A stretch of 58,247 bases of DNA from Marinoscillum furvescens DSM 4134 (GCF_003386095.1 NZ_QREG01000029.1:1-58247), one strand, 5' to 3'; counted from the stretch's first letter, positions 28,621 to 38,151 are shown. A program made the numbers and translations. Notes: a model not told the origin generated them from the sequence alone.

Positions 28621-29246
28621 TAAGGGATATCGAGGTATTTGTGAGTCTGTAAAGATATACGCCATTGTGGGTTTTTCTTCACATAGTCAACGATCAATGG
28701 GGTCATTTGGTCTTTCTTAGACCACTCTGGCTGTAAAAACAGCCTCGTCTTTTCAGGACACTCCGCTGCGTGAGCTTCTGCCCATTTAAAGTCAGACTTG
28801 TTGAATACTATAATTTTCAACTCATCAGCGGCCGGGTAAAAGTCTGGCTTTGGTGCCATGAACTTTTTAGGCGAAAAACATACCCAGTCCCAATCCCCGC
28901 TAATGGCATGTGCTCCTGATGTCTCTACATGAGTCCGCAAGCCCGCTTTCTTTAGTGCTTTTGTCAGAGTAGTAAGATCATACATCAAGGGCTCGCCTCC
29001 TGTAATTACTACGATCTCCACTCCATGACTTTTTGCTTGAGCGACGATCTCCTCAATGGTGAAGTGTGGATGTGCCGCTGCATCCCACGACTCCTTCACA
29101 TCACACCAAACACACCCAACATCACAGCCTCCTAACCGAATGAAATAAGCCGCAGCCCCACTAAACGCCCCCTCACCCTGAACGGTGAGAAAGGATTCCA
29201 TTACGGGCAGCGAATCGGTGAAAGGCTTAGGAGTGCTGATCTTCAT
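28620..29246 (-). CDS. queE: 7-carboxy-7-deazaguanine synthase
   Basis: Radical SAM enzyme that turns 6-carboxytetrahydropterin into 7-carboxy-7-deazaguanine, the step after QueD in queuosine synthesis. The iron-sulfur motif is C41-x3-C45-x2-C48 (CDVGCVWC), preceded by SFLTVQGEGAFSG. VVITGGEPLMY is the SAM-binding GGEP motif. Its 208 residues are normal for the family. The start overlaps the folD stop by 20 nt and the stop overlaps the PorE-like ATG, so folD-queE-porE-like form one transcription unit. queD is distant (9.1 kb). Confidence 0.94.
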   Translation of the reverse strand: MKISTPKPFTDSLPVMESFLTVQGEGAFSGAAAYFIRLGGCDVGCVWCDVKESWDAAAHPHFTIEEIVAQAKSHGVEIVVITGGEPLMYDLTTLTKALKKAGLRTHVETSGAHAISGDWDWVCFSPKKFMAPKPDFYPAADELKIIVFNKSDFKWAEAHAAECPEKTRLFLQPEWSKKDQMTPLIVDYVKKNPQWRISLQTHKYLDIP

Positions 29247-30099
29247 AGGCCTTTAGGGTATTTAAAAGCAGAGAAGCGATCGTCATAGGCCCTACTCCTC
29301 CTGGTACAGGTGTTATAAAAGAGGCCTTTTCTGAAACGGTAGCAAAATCCACATCACCAGAAAGTCTAAAACCCGATTTTCGTGAATTGTCTACCACACG
29401 GGTAGTGCCCACGTCCACCACTACTGCTCCTTCTTTGACCATTTCTTCGGAGATCAAACCGGGCTTACCCACTGCCACAATCAGGATGTCGGCATTTTTA
29501 GTATGGCTCGCCAAGTCCTGAGTGTATTTATGACACAGGGTCACGGTAGCTCTACCCTCTTCTGTCATCATCATGCCTAGAGGAGCACCCACCAGGCGGC
29601 TTGCGCCCACTATCACACAATGCTTGCCCTCAGTCTCCACATCATATCTTCGTAGCAATTCCATCACACCAAAAGGTGTAGCAGGCATGATGAGCTGGTT
29701 TTTAGACACAATACTTCCAAAGTTCTGGTTGGTAAAGCCATCAACATCCTTTTCAGGTTTGATGCTTTCCGTCACACGCTCTACAGAAATATGCTCAGGC
29801 AACGGCAGCTGTACGATGAAGCCATCTATGTCATCGTCACTATTTAGGTTTTCTACGTGCTTCATCAGCTTCTCCTCAGAGATAGTACTGGCAAAGTGCA
29901 TGAGCGTAAAATCAAACCCTACAGACTTGCACGCCGCTATTTTCCCATTTACATACGTATGGCTAGCCCCATCGTCTCCTACAATGATGATGGCAAGGTT
30001 TGGAGCGCGTCTCCCCTGAGATTTGAGTTCATCTACACGAGTAGAGATTTCTTGCTTGATGTCTGAAGCTACCTTTTTTCCGTCGAGTAACGTGGGCAT
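29227..30099 (-). CDS. folD: Methylenetetrahydrofolate dehydrogenase/methenyltetrahydrofolate cyclohydrolase
   Basis: Bifunctional cytosolic enzyme interconverting 5,10-methylene-, methenyl- and 10-formyl-tetrahydrofolate with NADP. Signature segments: YVNGKIAACKSVGFD (catalytic Tyr-x3-Lys, about 49-63), FIVQLPLPEHI (about 95-105), KDVDGFTNQNFG, the nucleotide loop GASRLVGAPLG (about 165-175) and PVPGGVGPMT (about 264-273). Length 290 is standard. It begins a run with queE and the PorE-like gene. Confidence 0.97.
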   Translation of the reverse strand: MPTLLDGKKVASDIKQEISTRVDELKSQGRRAPNLAIIIVGDDGASHTYVNGKIAACKSVGFDFTLMHFASTISEEKLMKHVENLNSDDDIDGFIVQLPLPEHISVERVTESIKPEKDVDGFTNQNFGSIVSKNQLIMPATPFGVMELLRRYDVETEGKHCVIVGASRLVGAPLGMMMTEEGRATVTLCHKYTQDLASHTKNADILIVAVGKPGLISEEMVKEGAVVVDVGTTRVVDNSRKSGFRLSGDVDFATVSEKASFITPVPGGVGPMTIASLLLNTLKAYEDQHS

Positions 30100-30158
30100 T
30101 TTGAACGTAGTTTATGAGTTGAAGAAACAGGGCTGTGTTGTCTAAGAATATGGGCTTT

Positions 30159-31949
30159 TTATTGGTCTAGTTTCAATACGGCCATGAATGCTTCTTGTGG
30201 TATTTCCACGTTACCTACTTGACGCATTCGTTTCTTACCTTTCTTTTGTTTTTCGAGTAGTTTGCGCTTACGCGAAATATCTCCACCGTAACATTTGGCC
30301 AATACGTTTTTACGCATGGCTTTCACCGTCTCACGGGCAATGATTTTTTGACCTATAGCCGCCTGTATGGCAATCTCGAACATCTGACGTGGCAGTAGCT
30401 CTCGAAGCTTTTCGCAAAGTCGCTTGCCCCATTCGTAAGCTTTATCTCTATGCACTACCGCAGATAGCGCATCTACTCCTTCGCCATTTAGCATGATGTC
30501 TAGCTTCACCATGGTAGACTTCTTGTAGCCTATCAGCTCATAATCCAGTGATGCATAGCCTCTTGAAATGGTCTTGAGTCTATCGAAAAAGTCAAAAACA
30601 ATCTCAGCCAGTGGCAACTCGAAAGTTAGTTCTACACGATCTGAAGTCAGGTACACCTGGTTTTTGATCTCACCTCGCTTGTCCATACATAAAGCGATCA
30701 CAGGCCCGATAAACTCTGACTTGGTGATGATCTGTGCTCGGATATATGGCTCCTCTACATGAGAAAGTGTATTAGACTCTGGGAGTTCAGAAGGTGCACT
30801 TACTTTTACTACATCTCCATTTTCTTTGATGGCATGAAAACGTACCGAAGGCACGGTGGTGATCACCGTCATATCAAACTCACGCTCCAGACGCTCCTGC
30901 ACGATTTCCATATGCAGCATACCCAGGAAACCACAGCGGAAGCCAAAACCAAGTGCAGCGGAAGTTTCCGGCTCCCAAACAAGGGATGCATCATTGAGCT
31001 GCAGCTTTTCCATAGAAGCACGTAGCTCCTCAAACTCGCTGGTCTCTACCGGATAAATACCAGCAAAAACCATAGGTTTTACATCTTCAAAACCTTTAAC
31101 CTGTCGCTGTGTAGGATTGTCTACGTGGGTGATGGTATCCCCCACTTTCACTTCTTTGGCTACTTTGATACCAGAAATGAGGTACCCCACATTTCCTGCT
31201 GAAATTTCTTTTTTAGGCTCATGTTGCAAACGCAACACTCCTATTTCGTCAGCACCGTAAGTTTTGCCAGTATTGACGAACTTCACATGATCTCCCTTTT
31301 TCAGCGTGCCATTGAAAACACGGAAGAACACTTCAATTCCACGGTAAGAGTTGAATACAGAATCGAAGATCATGGCCTGAAGTGGCTCATCTGGGTTACC
31401 CTTTGGTGAAGGTATCCGATGTACGATGGCCTCTAGTATTTCTGTGATGCCTATACCTTCTTTGGCACTGGCATGTATGATGTCTTCTTTTTCACAGCCT
31501 ATAAGGTCTATGATCTGGTCCGAAACCTCCTCGATCATGGCTCCAGGCAGGTCTATTTTGTTGAGCACGGGTATCACCTCCAGGTCGTGCTCCATGGCCA
31601 GGTACAGGTTGGAGATGGTCTGTGCCTCTATACCTTGTGCAGCATCTACTACTAGTAGGGCTCCCTCACATGCGGCTATGGACCGGGACACCTCGTAAGA
31701 AAAATCCACGTGACCTGGCGTATCGATCAGGTTAAACGTATATTCTTTTCCCTCAAAAGGGAAATACATTTGGATAGCGTGGCTTTTGATAGTAATCCCC
31801 CGCTCTCGCTCCAAATCCATATCGTCCAACAATTGCGCCTGCATCTCTCTGTCAGAAACCGTTTGAGTCGTCTGAATGAGTCGATCGGCCAGGGTACTTT
31901 TCCCGTGATCAATGTGCGCTATTATGCAGAAATTACGAATGTGCTCCAT
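30159..31949 (-). CDS. lepA: Elongation factor 4 (LepA), ribosome back-translocating GTPase
   Basis: Translational GTPase that binds the ribosome and helps under stress or during initiation and assembly. G1 is [13 protein letters not shown] (12-24), G3 DTPGHVDF, G4 [11 protein letters not shown]-like domains II, III and V follow. The LepA-specific C-terminal domain ends with [16 protein letters not shown]. Its 596 residues are normal. A TACCTTTG -7 element lies 18 nt before the ATG. The 59-nt gap to folD shows no obvious hairpin terminator, so read-through to folD is possible. Confidence 0.98.
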   Translation of the reverse strand: MEHIRNFCIIAHIDHGKSTLADRLIQTTQTVSDREMQAQLLDDMDLERERGITIKSHAIQMYFPFEGKEYTFNLIDTPGHVDFSYEVSRSIAACEGALLVVDAAQGIEAQTISNLYLAMEHDLEVIPVLNKIDLPGAMIEEVSDQIIDLIGCEKEDIIHASAKEGIGITEILEAIVHRIPSPKGNPDEPLQAMIFDSVFNSYRGIEVFFRVFNGTLKKGDHVKFVNTGKTYGADEIGVLRLQHEPKKEISAGNVGYLISGIKVAKEVKVGDTITHVDNPTQRQVKGFEDVKPMVFAGIYPVETSEFEELRASMEKLQLNDASLVWEPETSAALGFGFRCGFLGMLHMEIVQERLEREFDMTVITTVPSVRFHAIKENGDVVKVSAPSELPESNTLSHVEEPYIRAQIITKSEFIGPVIALCMDKRGEIKNQVYLTSDRVELTFELPLAEIVFDFFDRLKTISRGYASLDYELIGYKKSTMVKLDIMLNGEGVDALSAVVHRDKAYEWGKRLCEKLRELLPRQMFEIAIQAAIGQKIIARETVKAMRKNVLAKCYGGDISRKRKLLEKQKKGKKRMRQVGNVEIPQEAFMAVLKLDQ

Positions 31950-31966
31950 ACCTAACTAAAAGTTTG

Positions 31967-31974
31967 CAAAGGTA
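31967..31974 (-). promoter_or_regulatory. -7 element TACCTTTG for lepA
   Basis: TAnnTTTG match on the minus strand 18 nt before the lepA ATG. No TTTG at -33. Confidence 0.6.
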
Positions 31975-32071
31975 GTACAAAGATGGGTCAATAAAGGGGT
32001 AATGCGTAAAAGGATGTGAGAATCAAAATGATTGGCATCCATCGCCTAAACCTGAGACACCTTAAAACCCG

Positions 32072-32521
32072 CTATTGCTTGTTTTTGGTATCCACAATGA
32101 TGGTTACTGGCCCATCATTCACCAGAGCAACCTTCATATCTGCACCAAACTCGCCTGTATATACTGGGCGCCCGTGACTTTTCATATCCGCCACAAAGGC
32201 TTCATAAAGCGGAATGGCCACTTCTGGTTTGGCTGCTTTGATATAGGAAGGCCTGTTGCCTTTCCTGGTTTGTGCATGAAGTGTAAACTGACTCACTACC
32301 AACACCTCTCCTGACACATCCAGGAGGCTTAAGTTCATTTTACCTTCCTCGTCAGAGAATATTCTCATGTTGGCTATTTTGCGGGTGAGCCACTGAATAT
32401 CTTCCTGACTGTCGGCCTCCTCTATACCCAGAAGTAACAGAAGCCCTTTATTTATTGATGATTTTGTTTGATTGTCGATGGTGACAGACGCTTCTGACAC
32501 CCGCTGTATCACTGCTATCAA
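32072..32521 (-). CDS. dtd: D-aminoacyl-tRNA deacylase
   Basis: Removes D-amino acids wrongly attached to tRNAs. The 149 residues begin with the typical [13 protein letters not shown]. The active-site motifs SQFTLHA (about 75-81) and [12 protein letters not shown] (about 133-144) are intact. It overlaps the upstream oxidoreductase gene by 4 nt, so the two are co-transcribed. No terminator was seen in the 122 nt to lepA. Confidence 0.96.
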   Translation of the reverse strand: MIAVIQRVSEASVTIDNQTKSSINKGLLLLLGIEEADSQEDIQWLTRKIANMRIFSDEEGKMNLSLLDVSGEVLVVSQFTLHAQTRKGNRPSYIKAAKPEVAIPLYEAFVADMKSHGRPVYTGEFGADMKVALVNDGPVTIIVDTKNKQ

Positions 32522-33198
32522 AGTCCTTGTTTATTTACGATTTTGTACATTTCTGACGAACCAAAGATATGGGTACCGGAGCGCTCCTGCGAAGCAACTA
32601 CTGCCATGGCTTTGGCCACATCTTTTGCGTCTATCGACCACAAATTACGCCGCATCCCCACCATAAAGAACGAAAGCACTCGAGACCCAAACTTTGCTAC
32701 TTCTTCGCCCAGCCGAAACTCCTTCCTCTCACCAAGCAACAATGATGGACGGAAAATCTGTAAGGAAGGCAGCTCCATAGCTCTCAGCTGTTGCTCTACC
32801 TGACCTTTTACATTGTTATAAAAAAGCGGTGAATTAGCATTGGCTCCAGCTGAGGTAACTACAAGAAACTGACGAAAATCCGGTGACTGCTGCGCCACTT
32901 GTGCCAGAAGTAAAGGGTACTCTAAGTCCACTTTTTTAAAGGCATCTTTAGAGCCCGCCTGCTTGATAGTGGTACCTAGTGTGCAGTAATAATCCTGAAC
33001 AAAGAGCTGTTCTTTCACTGTTTGCATGTTAGCAAAATCCTCCACTACTACGGATTGCACACGTGGGTCATCCACCTCAGCTTCACGTCTCTGGAGTAGT
33101 ATGATTTTGTCATATTGATTTTTTTGGAGCAGTGCTTGTAGCAACTCTCTGCCTACAAGTCCGGTTGCTCCGGCGATTAATGCTGTGCGATTAGCCAT
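32518..33198 (-). CDS. NAD(P)H-binding SDR-like protein (HTATIP2/TIP30-type)
   Basis: A 226-residue atypical short-chain dehydrogenase. The Rossmann motif is [19 protein letters not shown] (6-24). A later SAGAN segment and YNNVKGQVE (Tyr-x3-Lys) match the active site of TIP30-like proteins. Substrate unknown. It lies in a minus-strand series with dtd downstream (4-nt overlap) and a YkvA-like gene 32 nt upstream. Confidence 0.8.
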   Translation of the reverse strand: MANRTALIAGATGLVGRELLQALLQKNQYDKIILLQRREAEVDDPRVQSVVVEDFANMQTVKEQLFVQDYYCTLGTTIKQAGSKDAFKKVDLEYPLLLAQVAQQSPDFRQFLVVTSAGANANSPLFYNNVKGQVEQQLRAMELPSLQIFRPSLLLGERKEFRLGEEVAKFGSRVLSFFMVGMRRNLWSIDAKDVAKAMAVVASQERSGTHIFGSSEMYKIVNKQGL

Positions 33199-33230
33199 CT
33201 CATTTGGGGTTTGATGTACAACGAATCACT

Positions 33231-33617
33231 TTAGTTTGTCGCTTCCCAGTCTTTGAATTTTTCGATATCCTCTGCGAGGCTTCGAAAGATGAAATAAACC
33301 AATGATATATCATCGGTAAGTCCCAAAGCGGGAATAAAATCAGGAATTAGGTCAGTGGGTGTAATGAAATAAATCAGGGCAAAAACAAGCGTTACTACTG
33401 TGCTGGTAGAAAACGCCGAGTATTTACCACTAATGTAAGCCCTGACCATCCTGACGATGACCTGCAGCTGATAGATAAAGGTAGATCGCTCTGTAGAGTC
33501 ACTATTGATTTTTTCCAACCTACCCTTCACATCAGTAAGCAGAGATTGCACCTTTTCGTTTTGTGAAACGGTATCTTTTGCTCGCTGCAGTATTCCTTCT
33601 ATTTTCTTGTTTGCCAT
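33231..33617 (-). CDS. YkvA-family (DUF1232) small membrane protein
   Basis: 128 residues. The N-terminal half is charged and helical. The C-terminal half holds the YkvA/DUF1232 signature YFITPTDLIPDFIPALG (about 83-99) followed by LTDDISLVYFIFRSL, with a hydrophobic segment before it (VVTLVFALIYFI). Function of the family is unknown. It lies 6 nt downstream of the DUF7935-like gene. Confidence 0.85.
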   Translation of the reverse strand: MANKKIEGILQRAKDTVSQNEKVQSLLTDVKGRLEKINSDSTERSTFIYQLQVIVRMVRAYISGKYSAFSTSTVVTLVFALIYFITPTDLIPDFIPALGLTDDISLVYFIFRSLAEDIEKFKDWEATN

Positions 33618-33623
33618 ATTGGG

Positions 33624-34145
33624 TTAAAACAACGTCTGAATCTCATTTTTCACGTATGTGAGCGCCCCTCGCAGTGTATCCTGTTCGTTTTTCATGTTTT
33701 TCTCAAAAACCAGTTTGGCCAGATCCAGGCTGGTAGCATCGTTACCGAGCTCATTGGCGGCCTCATTGATCAGCGAGATCAGCTGCTCCACTGCGCCAGA
33801 CACATACATCCATGCATCATTTGACATGTAAACCTGCTGAGAGAGGTTATGGTTGTATTCATTTCGAATTTCTGCAACCAGCGCCCCTTGCAGCTGGTGA
33901 GCTGTCATTTCTTTTTCATTTAAACGTGGAATAATGTTATTAGGTGCGATGCGCTCCAAAAGAAGGCATACACGCTCATATGCCTGCAGCCGCACCGGCA
34001 AGACTACTTCCTGGTTTTTATGTTTCAAACTGAGCTGAAGTTCGTCCAGCTGTTTGTTCATAAATGATCTGACCAGCAGGTAGGCCATATACAACACTAA
34101 TACGCCTGGAATGGTGATTTTGAGCAGGTCGTAAACTATATCCAT
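33624..34145 (-). CDS. Conserved membrane-anchored protein, DUF7935-like
   Basis: 173 residues from the ATG at 34143-34145. One N-terminal transmembrane helix (ITIPGVLVLYMAYLLVRSF, about 9-27) is followed by a cytoplasmic helical domain with LPVRLQAYERVCLLLERI and the repeated pattern seen in an uncharacterised Bacteroidota family. The frame stays open 11 codons upstream, but a TATTTTTG -7 element lies there, so the shorter form is preferred. It may act with the YkvA-like protein 6 nt downstream. No function is known. Confidence 0.75.
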   Translation of the reverse strand: MDIVYDLLKITIPGVLVLYMAYLLVRSFMNKQLDELQLSLKHKNQEVVLPVRLQAYERVCLLLERIAPNNIIPRLNEKEMTAHQLQGALVAEIRNEYNHNLSQQVYMSNDAWMYVSGAVEQLISLINEAANELGNDATSLDLAKLVFEKNMKNEQDTLRGALTYVKNEIQTLF

Positions 34146-34175
34146 ATTATCACTGTTTGTAGCTTCTAAAAAGAT

Positions 34176-34183
34176 CAAAAATA
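34176..34183 (-). promoter_or_regulatory. -7 element TATTTTTG for the DUF7935-like gene
   Basis: TAnnTTTG on the minus strand, 30 nt before the ATG at 34145. It sits in the divergent spacer with the IscA-like gene. Confidence 0.45.
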
Positions 34184-34201
34184 AGTATTTATTTTGGCGA
34201 T

Positions 34202-34498
34202 ATGAATGAGCCGGTACAGATTACAGACAAAGCCCAAAAGGAAATCAAAAACATCATGGACAATAAAAAAGTACCTGATGGCTATGGGCTCCGCGTGGGC
34301 GTAAAAGGTGGTGGCTGTGGCGTGTCATTTGTTCTGGGTTTTGACAAACCAAAGGAGGATGATCTGCGCTACGATGTGCGAGGCATCCCTGTCTATGTAC
34401 AGAAAAAAGAGGTCATGTTTTTGATCGGCAAAGAGGTGGATTTCTATGAGGGCGCTGATGCCCGTGGATTTGTCTTTACCGATCCCGAAAAACCCTAG
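34202..34498 (+). CDS. IscA/HesB-like protein lacking the C-terminal cysteine pair
   Basis: 98 residues of the HesB/IscA/ErpA fold. Normal members use one internal Cys and a C-terminal CGC motif to hold iron or a Fe-S cluster. Here the internal cysteine is kept (Cys39 in KGGGCGVSF), but the protein stops after GFVFTDPEKP, exactly where the CGC-containing tail should follow. There is no frameshifted CGC tail in the next bases. So it is a short paralog, possibly a regulator, a heterodimer partner, or a carrier using other ligands. Its 3' end overlaps folB (convergent) by 4 nt. Confidence 0.85.
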   Translation: MNEPVQITDKAQKEIKNIMDNKKVPDGYGLRVGVKGGGCGVSFVLGFDKPKEDDLRYDVRGIPVYVQKKEVMFLIGKEVDFYEGADARGFVFTDPEKP

Positions 34499-34845
34499 CC
34501 CGCCAACGTAACTACAGCCCGGTGACAAAGTCCTTTGATCGGCGGATTGTACTTGCTGACTTTTACCTCTACTCGTGTGACCTGCGGAAAAGCCCCTTTC
34601 AGCTGTTTGATCATTTTGCCAGCCAGGTGTTCCAGGAGCATGGCATCTATGCTCATTACTTCAGCTACCAGTTCATATACCCGCTCGTAGTTTACCGTAC
34701 CTTCGAGCTTATCATCAAGAGCAGCCTCTCCAAAGTCCAGCTCCAGATGCACATCCACACTGTACTTATTGCCAATCTTTCGTTCCTCTTCGTAGTAGCC
34801 ATGGCGAGCGTAAAACTCCATGCCTTCCAGTGATACCAATCCCAT
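34495..34845 (-). CDS. folB: Dihydroneopterin aldolase
   Basis: Splits 7,8-dihydroneopterin to 6-hydroxymethyl-dihydropterin and glycolaldehyde in folate synthesis. 116 residues. The start MGLVSLEGMEFYARHGYYEEER carries the typical early part (here given in two pieces: MGLVSLEGMEFYARHG and YYEEER). NYERVYELV and LLEHLAGKM hold the conserved Tyr, Glu and the late Lys region (VEVKVSKYNPPIKG). It lies 7 nt after the DivIVA-like gene. Confidence 0.92.
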   Translation of the reverse strand: MGLVSLEGMEFYARHGYYEEERKIGNKYSVDVHLELDFGEAALDDKLEGTVNYERVYELVAEVMSIDAMLLEHLAGKMIKQLKGAFPQVTRVEVKVSKYNPPIKGLCHRAVVTLAG

Positions 34846-34852
34846 CTATTTG

Positions 34853-35641
34853 TTATTCTTCGAGTTCGTCAAAAAATGAGCCTCCGGCTTTTTTCTCGCT
34901 TGCTGCCTTTTTTGGTTTAGGGGCAGTCTTTCTAGGGGTCTTTTGTTCTTCCGCTGAGGGTGCCGGAGTGGATTTAGACGCTGAGGGTGTGGGCACCTGT
35001 GGCTGTTCCAGCTGCTTCATTTTCACTGGCTTTACCTCTAGCTTTTCCTTGTTGATGCGATCTTCCGATTCGCGCACCAGCGCTTTCACTTTCTTAGTAT
35101 GATCCTCTAAACTAAACGGCTGGGCCTGCTTGCCAGCAGCACGCTGGATCCTATCTAGAATATCCTTGGAGAGGTTTTTTAGCTCAGAAACTACATTATC
35201 GCGATGGTTTTCCAATGCACGGTAGTTCTGCTCCAGATCTTTGATAGCATCTTGCATTTCTTCTATGATCTGCCGTGCCTCCATTTCAGACTTTTCTATG
35301 ATATCCTTGGCCTTGGACTTAGCCTCAGACATCATGGCGTCAGCATTCATCTGGGTTTCTTTGAGGTGCAGCTCAGCGGCTTTATTGGCCTGGTCAATCA
35401 GATTCGCTCCTGTATCCTCTGCTGTTTTTAGTGTTTTGAAGAGAGAGCTTTCTACTTCACGTAGTTTTTGCACCTCTTTCTCAGCCTGATCCAGTTTTAT
35501 TCGCAGCTCCTTGTTTTCGTCAAGTACCCGCTCCCACTCATTGGAGAGTGATAGCAGAAAAGCATTTACCTCATCCTTATCATATCCCCTGAGCTTCTTC
35601 TCAAAATTCTTCTGCCGTATTTCTAGCGGAGTAATCTTCAT
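34853..35641 (-). CDS. DivIVA-domain coiled-coil protein
   Basis: 262 residues. The first 40 match the DivIVA/GpsB membrane-binding domain (ITPLEIRQKNFEKKLRGYD, DEVNAFLLSLSNEWE). Residues about 35-185 form a long coiled coil. The C-terminal 70 residues are rich in Pro, Ala and Lys (KAAAPK-like, TPSASKSTPAPSAEE) and end acidic (FFDELEE). DivIVA proteins mark curved membrane, poles or division sites and are mostly studied in Gram-positives; versions in Bacteroidota are little characterised. It lies 15 nt after the WD40 gene and 7 nt before folB. Confidence 0.85.
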   Translation of the reverse strand: MKITPLEIRQKNFEKKLRGYDKDEVNAFLLSLSNEWERVLDENKELRIKLDQAEKEVQKLREVESSLFKTLKTAEDTGANLIDQANKAAELHLKETQMNADAMMSEAKSKAKDIIEKSEMEARQIIEEMQDAIKDLEQNYRALENHRDNVVSELKNLSKDILDRIQRAAGKQAQPFSLEDHTKKVKALVRESEDRINKEKLEVKPVKMKQLEQPQVPTPSASKSTPAPSAEEQKTPRKTAPKPKKAASEKKAGGSFFDELEE

Positions 35642-35656
35642 ATTCTGTACCTAAAA

Positions 35657-36568
35657 TTAATGCGTGTTGGTTACTTCCCAAATGGAAATGGTGCGATCGT
35701 CGCTACAAGATACTAACCAATTGTGATATTGCATCCAAAGCAGCTTGTTCACCGAGGTGCCATGCCCTGCGTGCCTGGCCTTATCGATCACCTTCAACAA
35801 CCTAAATTCATTTGCATCCCACACTTTTATAGACTTATCCATACTGCATGTCACAAAATGGTCACCCGAAGGCTCAAAGGCAATGTGATTGATCGTATAC
35901 ATATGGCCTACTACCTCTTCCACAAAGTTATAGCCATTATCTATGTCCCAAAGCTTAAAACGGGCATCTCTACTACCAGACATCAAAATGGGCATTTGCG
36001 GGTGATACTGAAGCGTAAACACGGACTTGTCGTGAGCGGAAATCTCCTGTTTTACTTGCAGGTCATCCAGCGCCAAAATGCGGATCATGCTATCGCTATA
36101 GCCTACGGCCAGCTCATTTCGCTCCTCGTGAATAGCTAGCGACCGTGCATGCTCACCACTAAGACGTGCTTTTTGGTGTACTTTTAGCTCCCAGTCAAGC
36201 TTAAAAACCTCACCATCCCCTGTAGCCACATAAATGTACTGGTCTGTGGACTGAACGTCGAAAATGGCTGCTTTAGTGAGTGCTACAGAACCTATTTCTT
36301 TTTTTGACTCCACATCTACTACATGAATACCACTAAAGTTTTGGCCTACTACCAGTTTGTCTTGCCGGTTACTGTAGCTGAGAGCATAAATAGAAGCCGG
36401 AACTTTTACAATCATTTTGCCCACCTCAGGTGCCTGGAGATCCCACAGCACAACCATGCCATCTCCACCTGCTGAGAAAAACCGCGATTCATCATAGGCA
36501 CACAAAACATAGAGGCTATCTTTATGGCCGGTAAGTGTATGATGTTTTTTTACCTGAATTGGACTCAT
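35657..36568 (-). CDS. WD40-repeat protein
   Basis: 303 residues, almost all WD40 repeats: about seven blades such as LTGHKDSLYVLC, ISAHDKSVFTLQYHPQ, ILMSGSRDARFKLWD, VGHMYTINHIAFEPSGDHF and FVTCSMDKSIKVWD. No signal peptide or catalytic residues, so it is a cytoplasmic scaffold. The ATG at 36566-36568 is preferred over the TTG two codons earlier. It heads a minus-strand set with the DivIVA-like gene and folB. Confidence 0.9.
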   Translation of the reverse strand: MSPIQVKKHHTLTGHKDSLYVLCAYDESRFFSAGGDGMVVLWDLQAPEVGKMIVKVPASIYALSYSNRQDKLVVGQNFSGIHVVDVESKKEIGSVALTKAAIFDVQSTDQYIYVATGDGEVFKLDWELKVHQKARLSGEHARSLAIHEERNELAVGYSDSMIRILALDDLQVKQEISAHDKSVFTLQYHPQMPILMSGSRDARFKLWDIDNGYNFVEEVVGHMYTINHIAFEPSGDHFVTCSMDKSIKVWDANEFRLLKVIDKARHAGHGTSVNKLLWMQYHNWLVSCSDDRTISIWEVTNTH

Positions 36569-36616
36569 AATCAATAAATTGAGGGTAAAATTAAGAAGAG
36601 GTTATCAGAATAAACC

Positions 36617-37222
36617 ATGCCGCTGTTATTATCTAAACCAATAAATGCTCATTCAGCATATGCTGTGTGGAACATACAGGAAACCAATGAGGTTCTGCTG
36701 GGGCTCACAAAAGAGACCGTACCAGAGGGGCTACACCCTACACGTCTGGCGGAATGGATCGTGGGGCGGGTACTTGTAGACCGACTATGCGAGCAAATGG
36801 GTATCTGCTATGAGGGGGTTACATCTCTACCCACCGGCAAGCCCTGTCTTAAAAATTCTCAAGTAGAAATCTCTATTTCACATTCCTTTCCGATGGCCGC
36901 AGCTCAAATCAACCTCAAAACCCCATGCGGAATAGACCTGGAGCGAGCGAGAGGAAAGCTTTTGAAGATTCAGGACAAATTTCTCAATGACAGTGAATCA
37001 GCCTACAAAAACGACCTAAACAAGCTTTGTGCTATTTGGTGCGGCAAAGAAGTATTGTATAAAATACATGGACGCACACAGCTCAGCATGAAAGATGAAA
37101 CTTCCATACGATTTGAGTCTGATGAGGTGATGCTGGGCACCATCCATAAAGACCAACCTCACATTACCCACAAAATACATTACGAGGCAGTGAAAGACTA
37201 CTTTCTAGCTTATAGTCTCTAA
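36617..37222 (+). CDS. 4'-phosphopantetheinyl transferase, Sfp type
   Basis: Transfers phosphopantetheine from CoA to carrier-protein serines. 201 residues. The N-terminal half has PTGKPCL (72-78) and SISHS (86-90). The magnesium-binding motif is GIDLE (105-109). The second motif is WCGKEVLYK (141-149) with Trp141, Lys144, Glu145 and Lys149. No NRPS or PKS is near, so the target may be the fatty-acid carrier protein or another one elsewhere. It overlaps the convergent SirB1-like gene by 4 nt. Confidence 0.93.
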   Translation: MPLLLSKPINAHSAYAVWNIQETNEVLLGLTKETVPEGLHPTRLAEWIVGRVLVDRLCEQMGICYEGVTSLPTGKPCLKNSQVEISISHSFPMAAAQINLKTPCGIDLERARGKLLKIQDKFLNDSESAYKNDLNKLCAIWCGKEVLYKIHGRTQLSMKDETSIRFESDEVMLGTIHKDQPHITHKIHYEAVKDYFLAYSL

Positions 37223-38073
37223 GCCAACCCCGAAAACTGATCATCCATTTTTGAGAGTACGGTTTTGAGCTCATCACTTTTATGATAGTCTCCTAGCTTT
37301 TCAAAGGACACCACCAAATTGCGGAGGCATCGTAGGATAATATCCTCGTTGCTACATGGCTCATAAAAATAATCCTGAGGAGGAATATTGAGGTGTTCCA
37401 GATAGTTGTCTATATCCTGTTTGGTAAAAATCAGGCCTTTGTTAAAAGCATTGATATAAAACGTGCTCTCCGTCCCCTCGTACATCAAGATGAAAAGGTT
37501 TGGTAAGTTCACTCCATATATGGGCAATTCCAGCTTTTGGGCGATCAGCATATACACTGCACACAACGAGATGGGGTTGCCTTTTTTTGACTCCAGCACG
37601 GCATTGATCATGCTGTTGGCCGGAGAGTGAAAGTTCTTGGTGTTTGCTCTAAACTTCAGCCCATTGAACAACACACTATTGATAATGCGTACCTGATCAT
37701 AGGGCAGGAGGTCTTCGCGCAGCTCTCTCCATACTTCTACATATAGCTGATGAATCTGCTGGCGTAGGTCGTCCAGGTCCAGATCCGGGTATTGATAAGT
37801 GGCTATCAGCCACATCCCCTCTAGTAGATCCTCGCTGCGGTTAGTCTTCCAGTCCTCGAGGCGCTCTTGAAATAGCTCAAACTGAAGCATGTGAATCAGG
37901 TCCTCTATCCTTCTTTGTTTCAAAGGGTTAAAGGCTGACTCCCACTCCTCCTCTAGCAGTGGAATGACTCCAGTGCCGAGCTCCATCAGCTTCTGCTCCA
38001 CATGTGTCACTATCTCCTCGTCTTCATCTTCTAGCAGAGTGACCAGCGCCTTGAGTTCAGTGTCTTTCATCAA
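37219..38073 (-). CDS. SirB1/transglutaminase-like protein
   Basis: 284 residues. The N-terminal part is a HEAT/TPR-like helical region (about 1-100). The centre has the SirB1 signature GNPISLCAVYMLIAQKL (about 166-182) and LPIYGVNLPNLFIL (about 183-196), with Cys172 in the place expected of a transglutaminase-like Cys. A short helical C-terminus follows (SNEDIILRCLRNLVVSFEKLG). Biochemical function of the family is unclear. Minus strand, 78 nt upstream of nothing co-oriented except the carboxylase gene behind it. Confidence 0.8.
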   Translation of the reverse strand: MMKDTELKALVTLLEDEDEEIVTHVEQKLMELGTGVIPLLEEEWESAFNPLKQRRIEDLIHMLQFELFQERLEDWKTNRSEDLLEGMWLIATYQYPDLDLDDLRQQIHQLYVEVWRELREDLLPYDQVRIINSVLFNGLKFRANTKNFHSPANSMINAVLESKKGNPISLCAVYMLIAQKLELPIYGVNLPNLFILMYEGTESTFYINAFNKGLIFTKQDIDNYLEHLNIPPQDYFYEPCSNEDIILRCLRNLVVSFEKLGDYHKSDELKTVLSKMDDQFSGLA

Positions 38074-38151
38074 TTATTTCCAGCTAAAATTTCCTGTAAT
38101 CCGAATTAATCTTCGAATTTAACGATTCCTGCCGGATGTAAAAGCCTTCAG

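Noticed and set aside
30100-30158. Possible terminator between lepA and folD
   Set aside because: The repeated AGCCC elements are direct, not inverted, so no hairpin forms.
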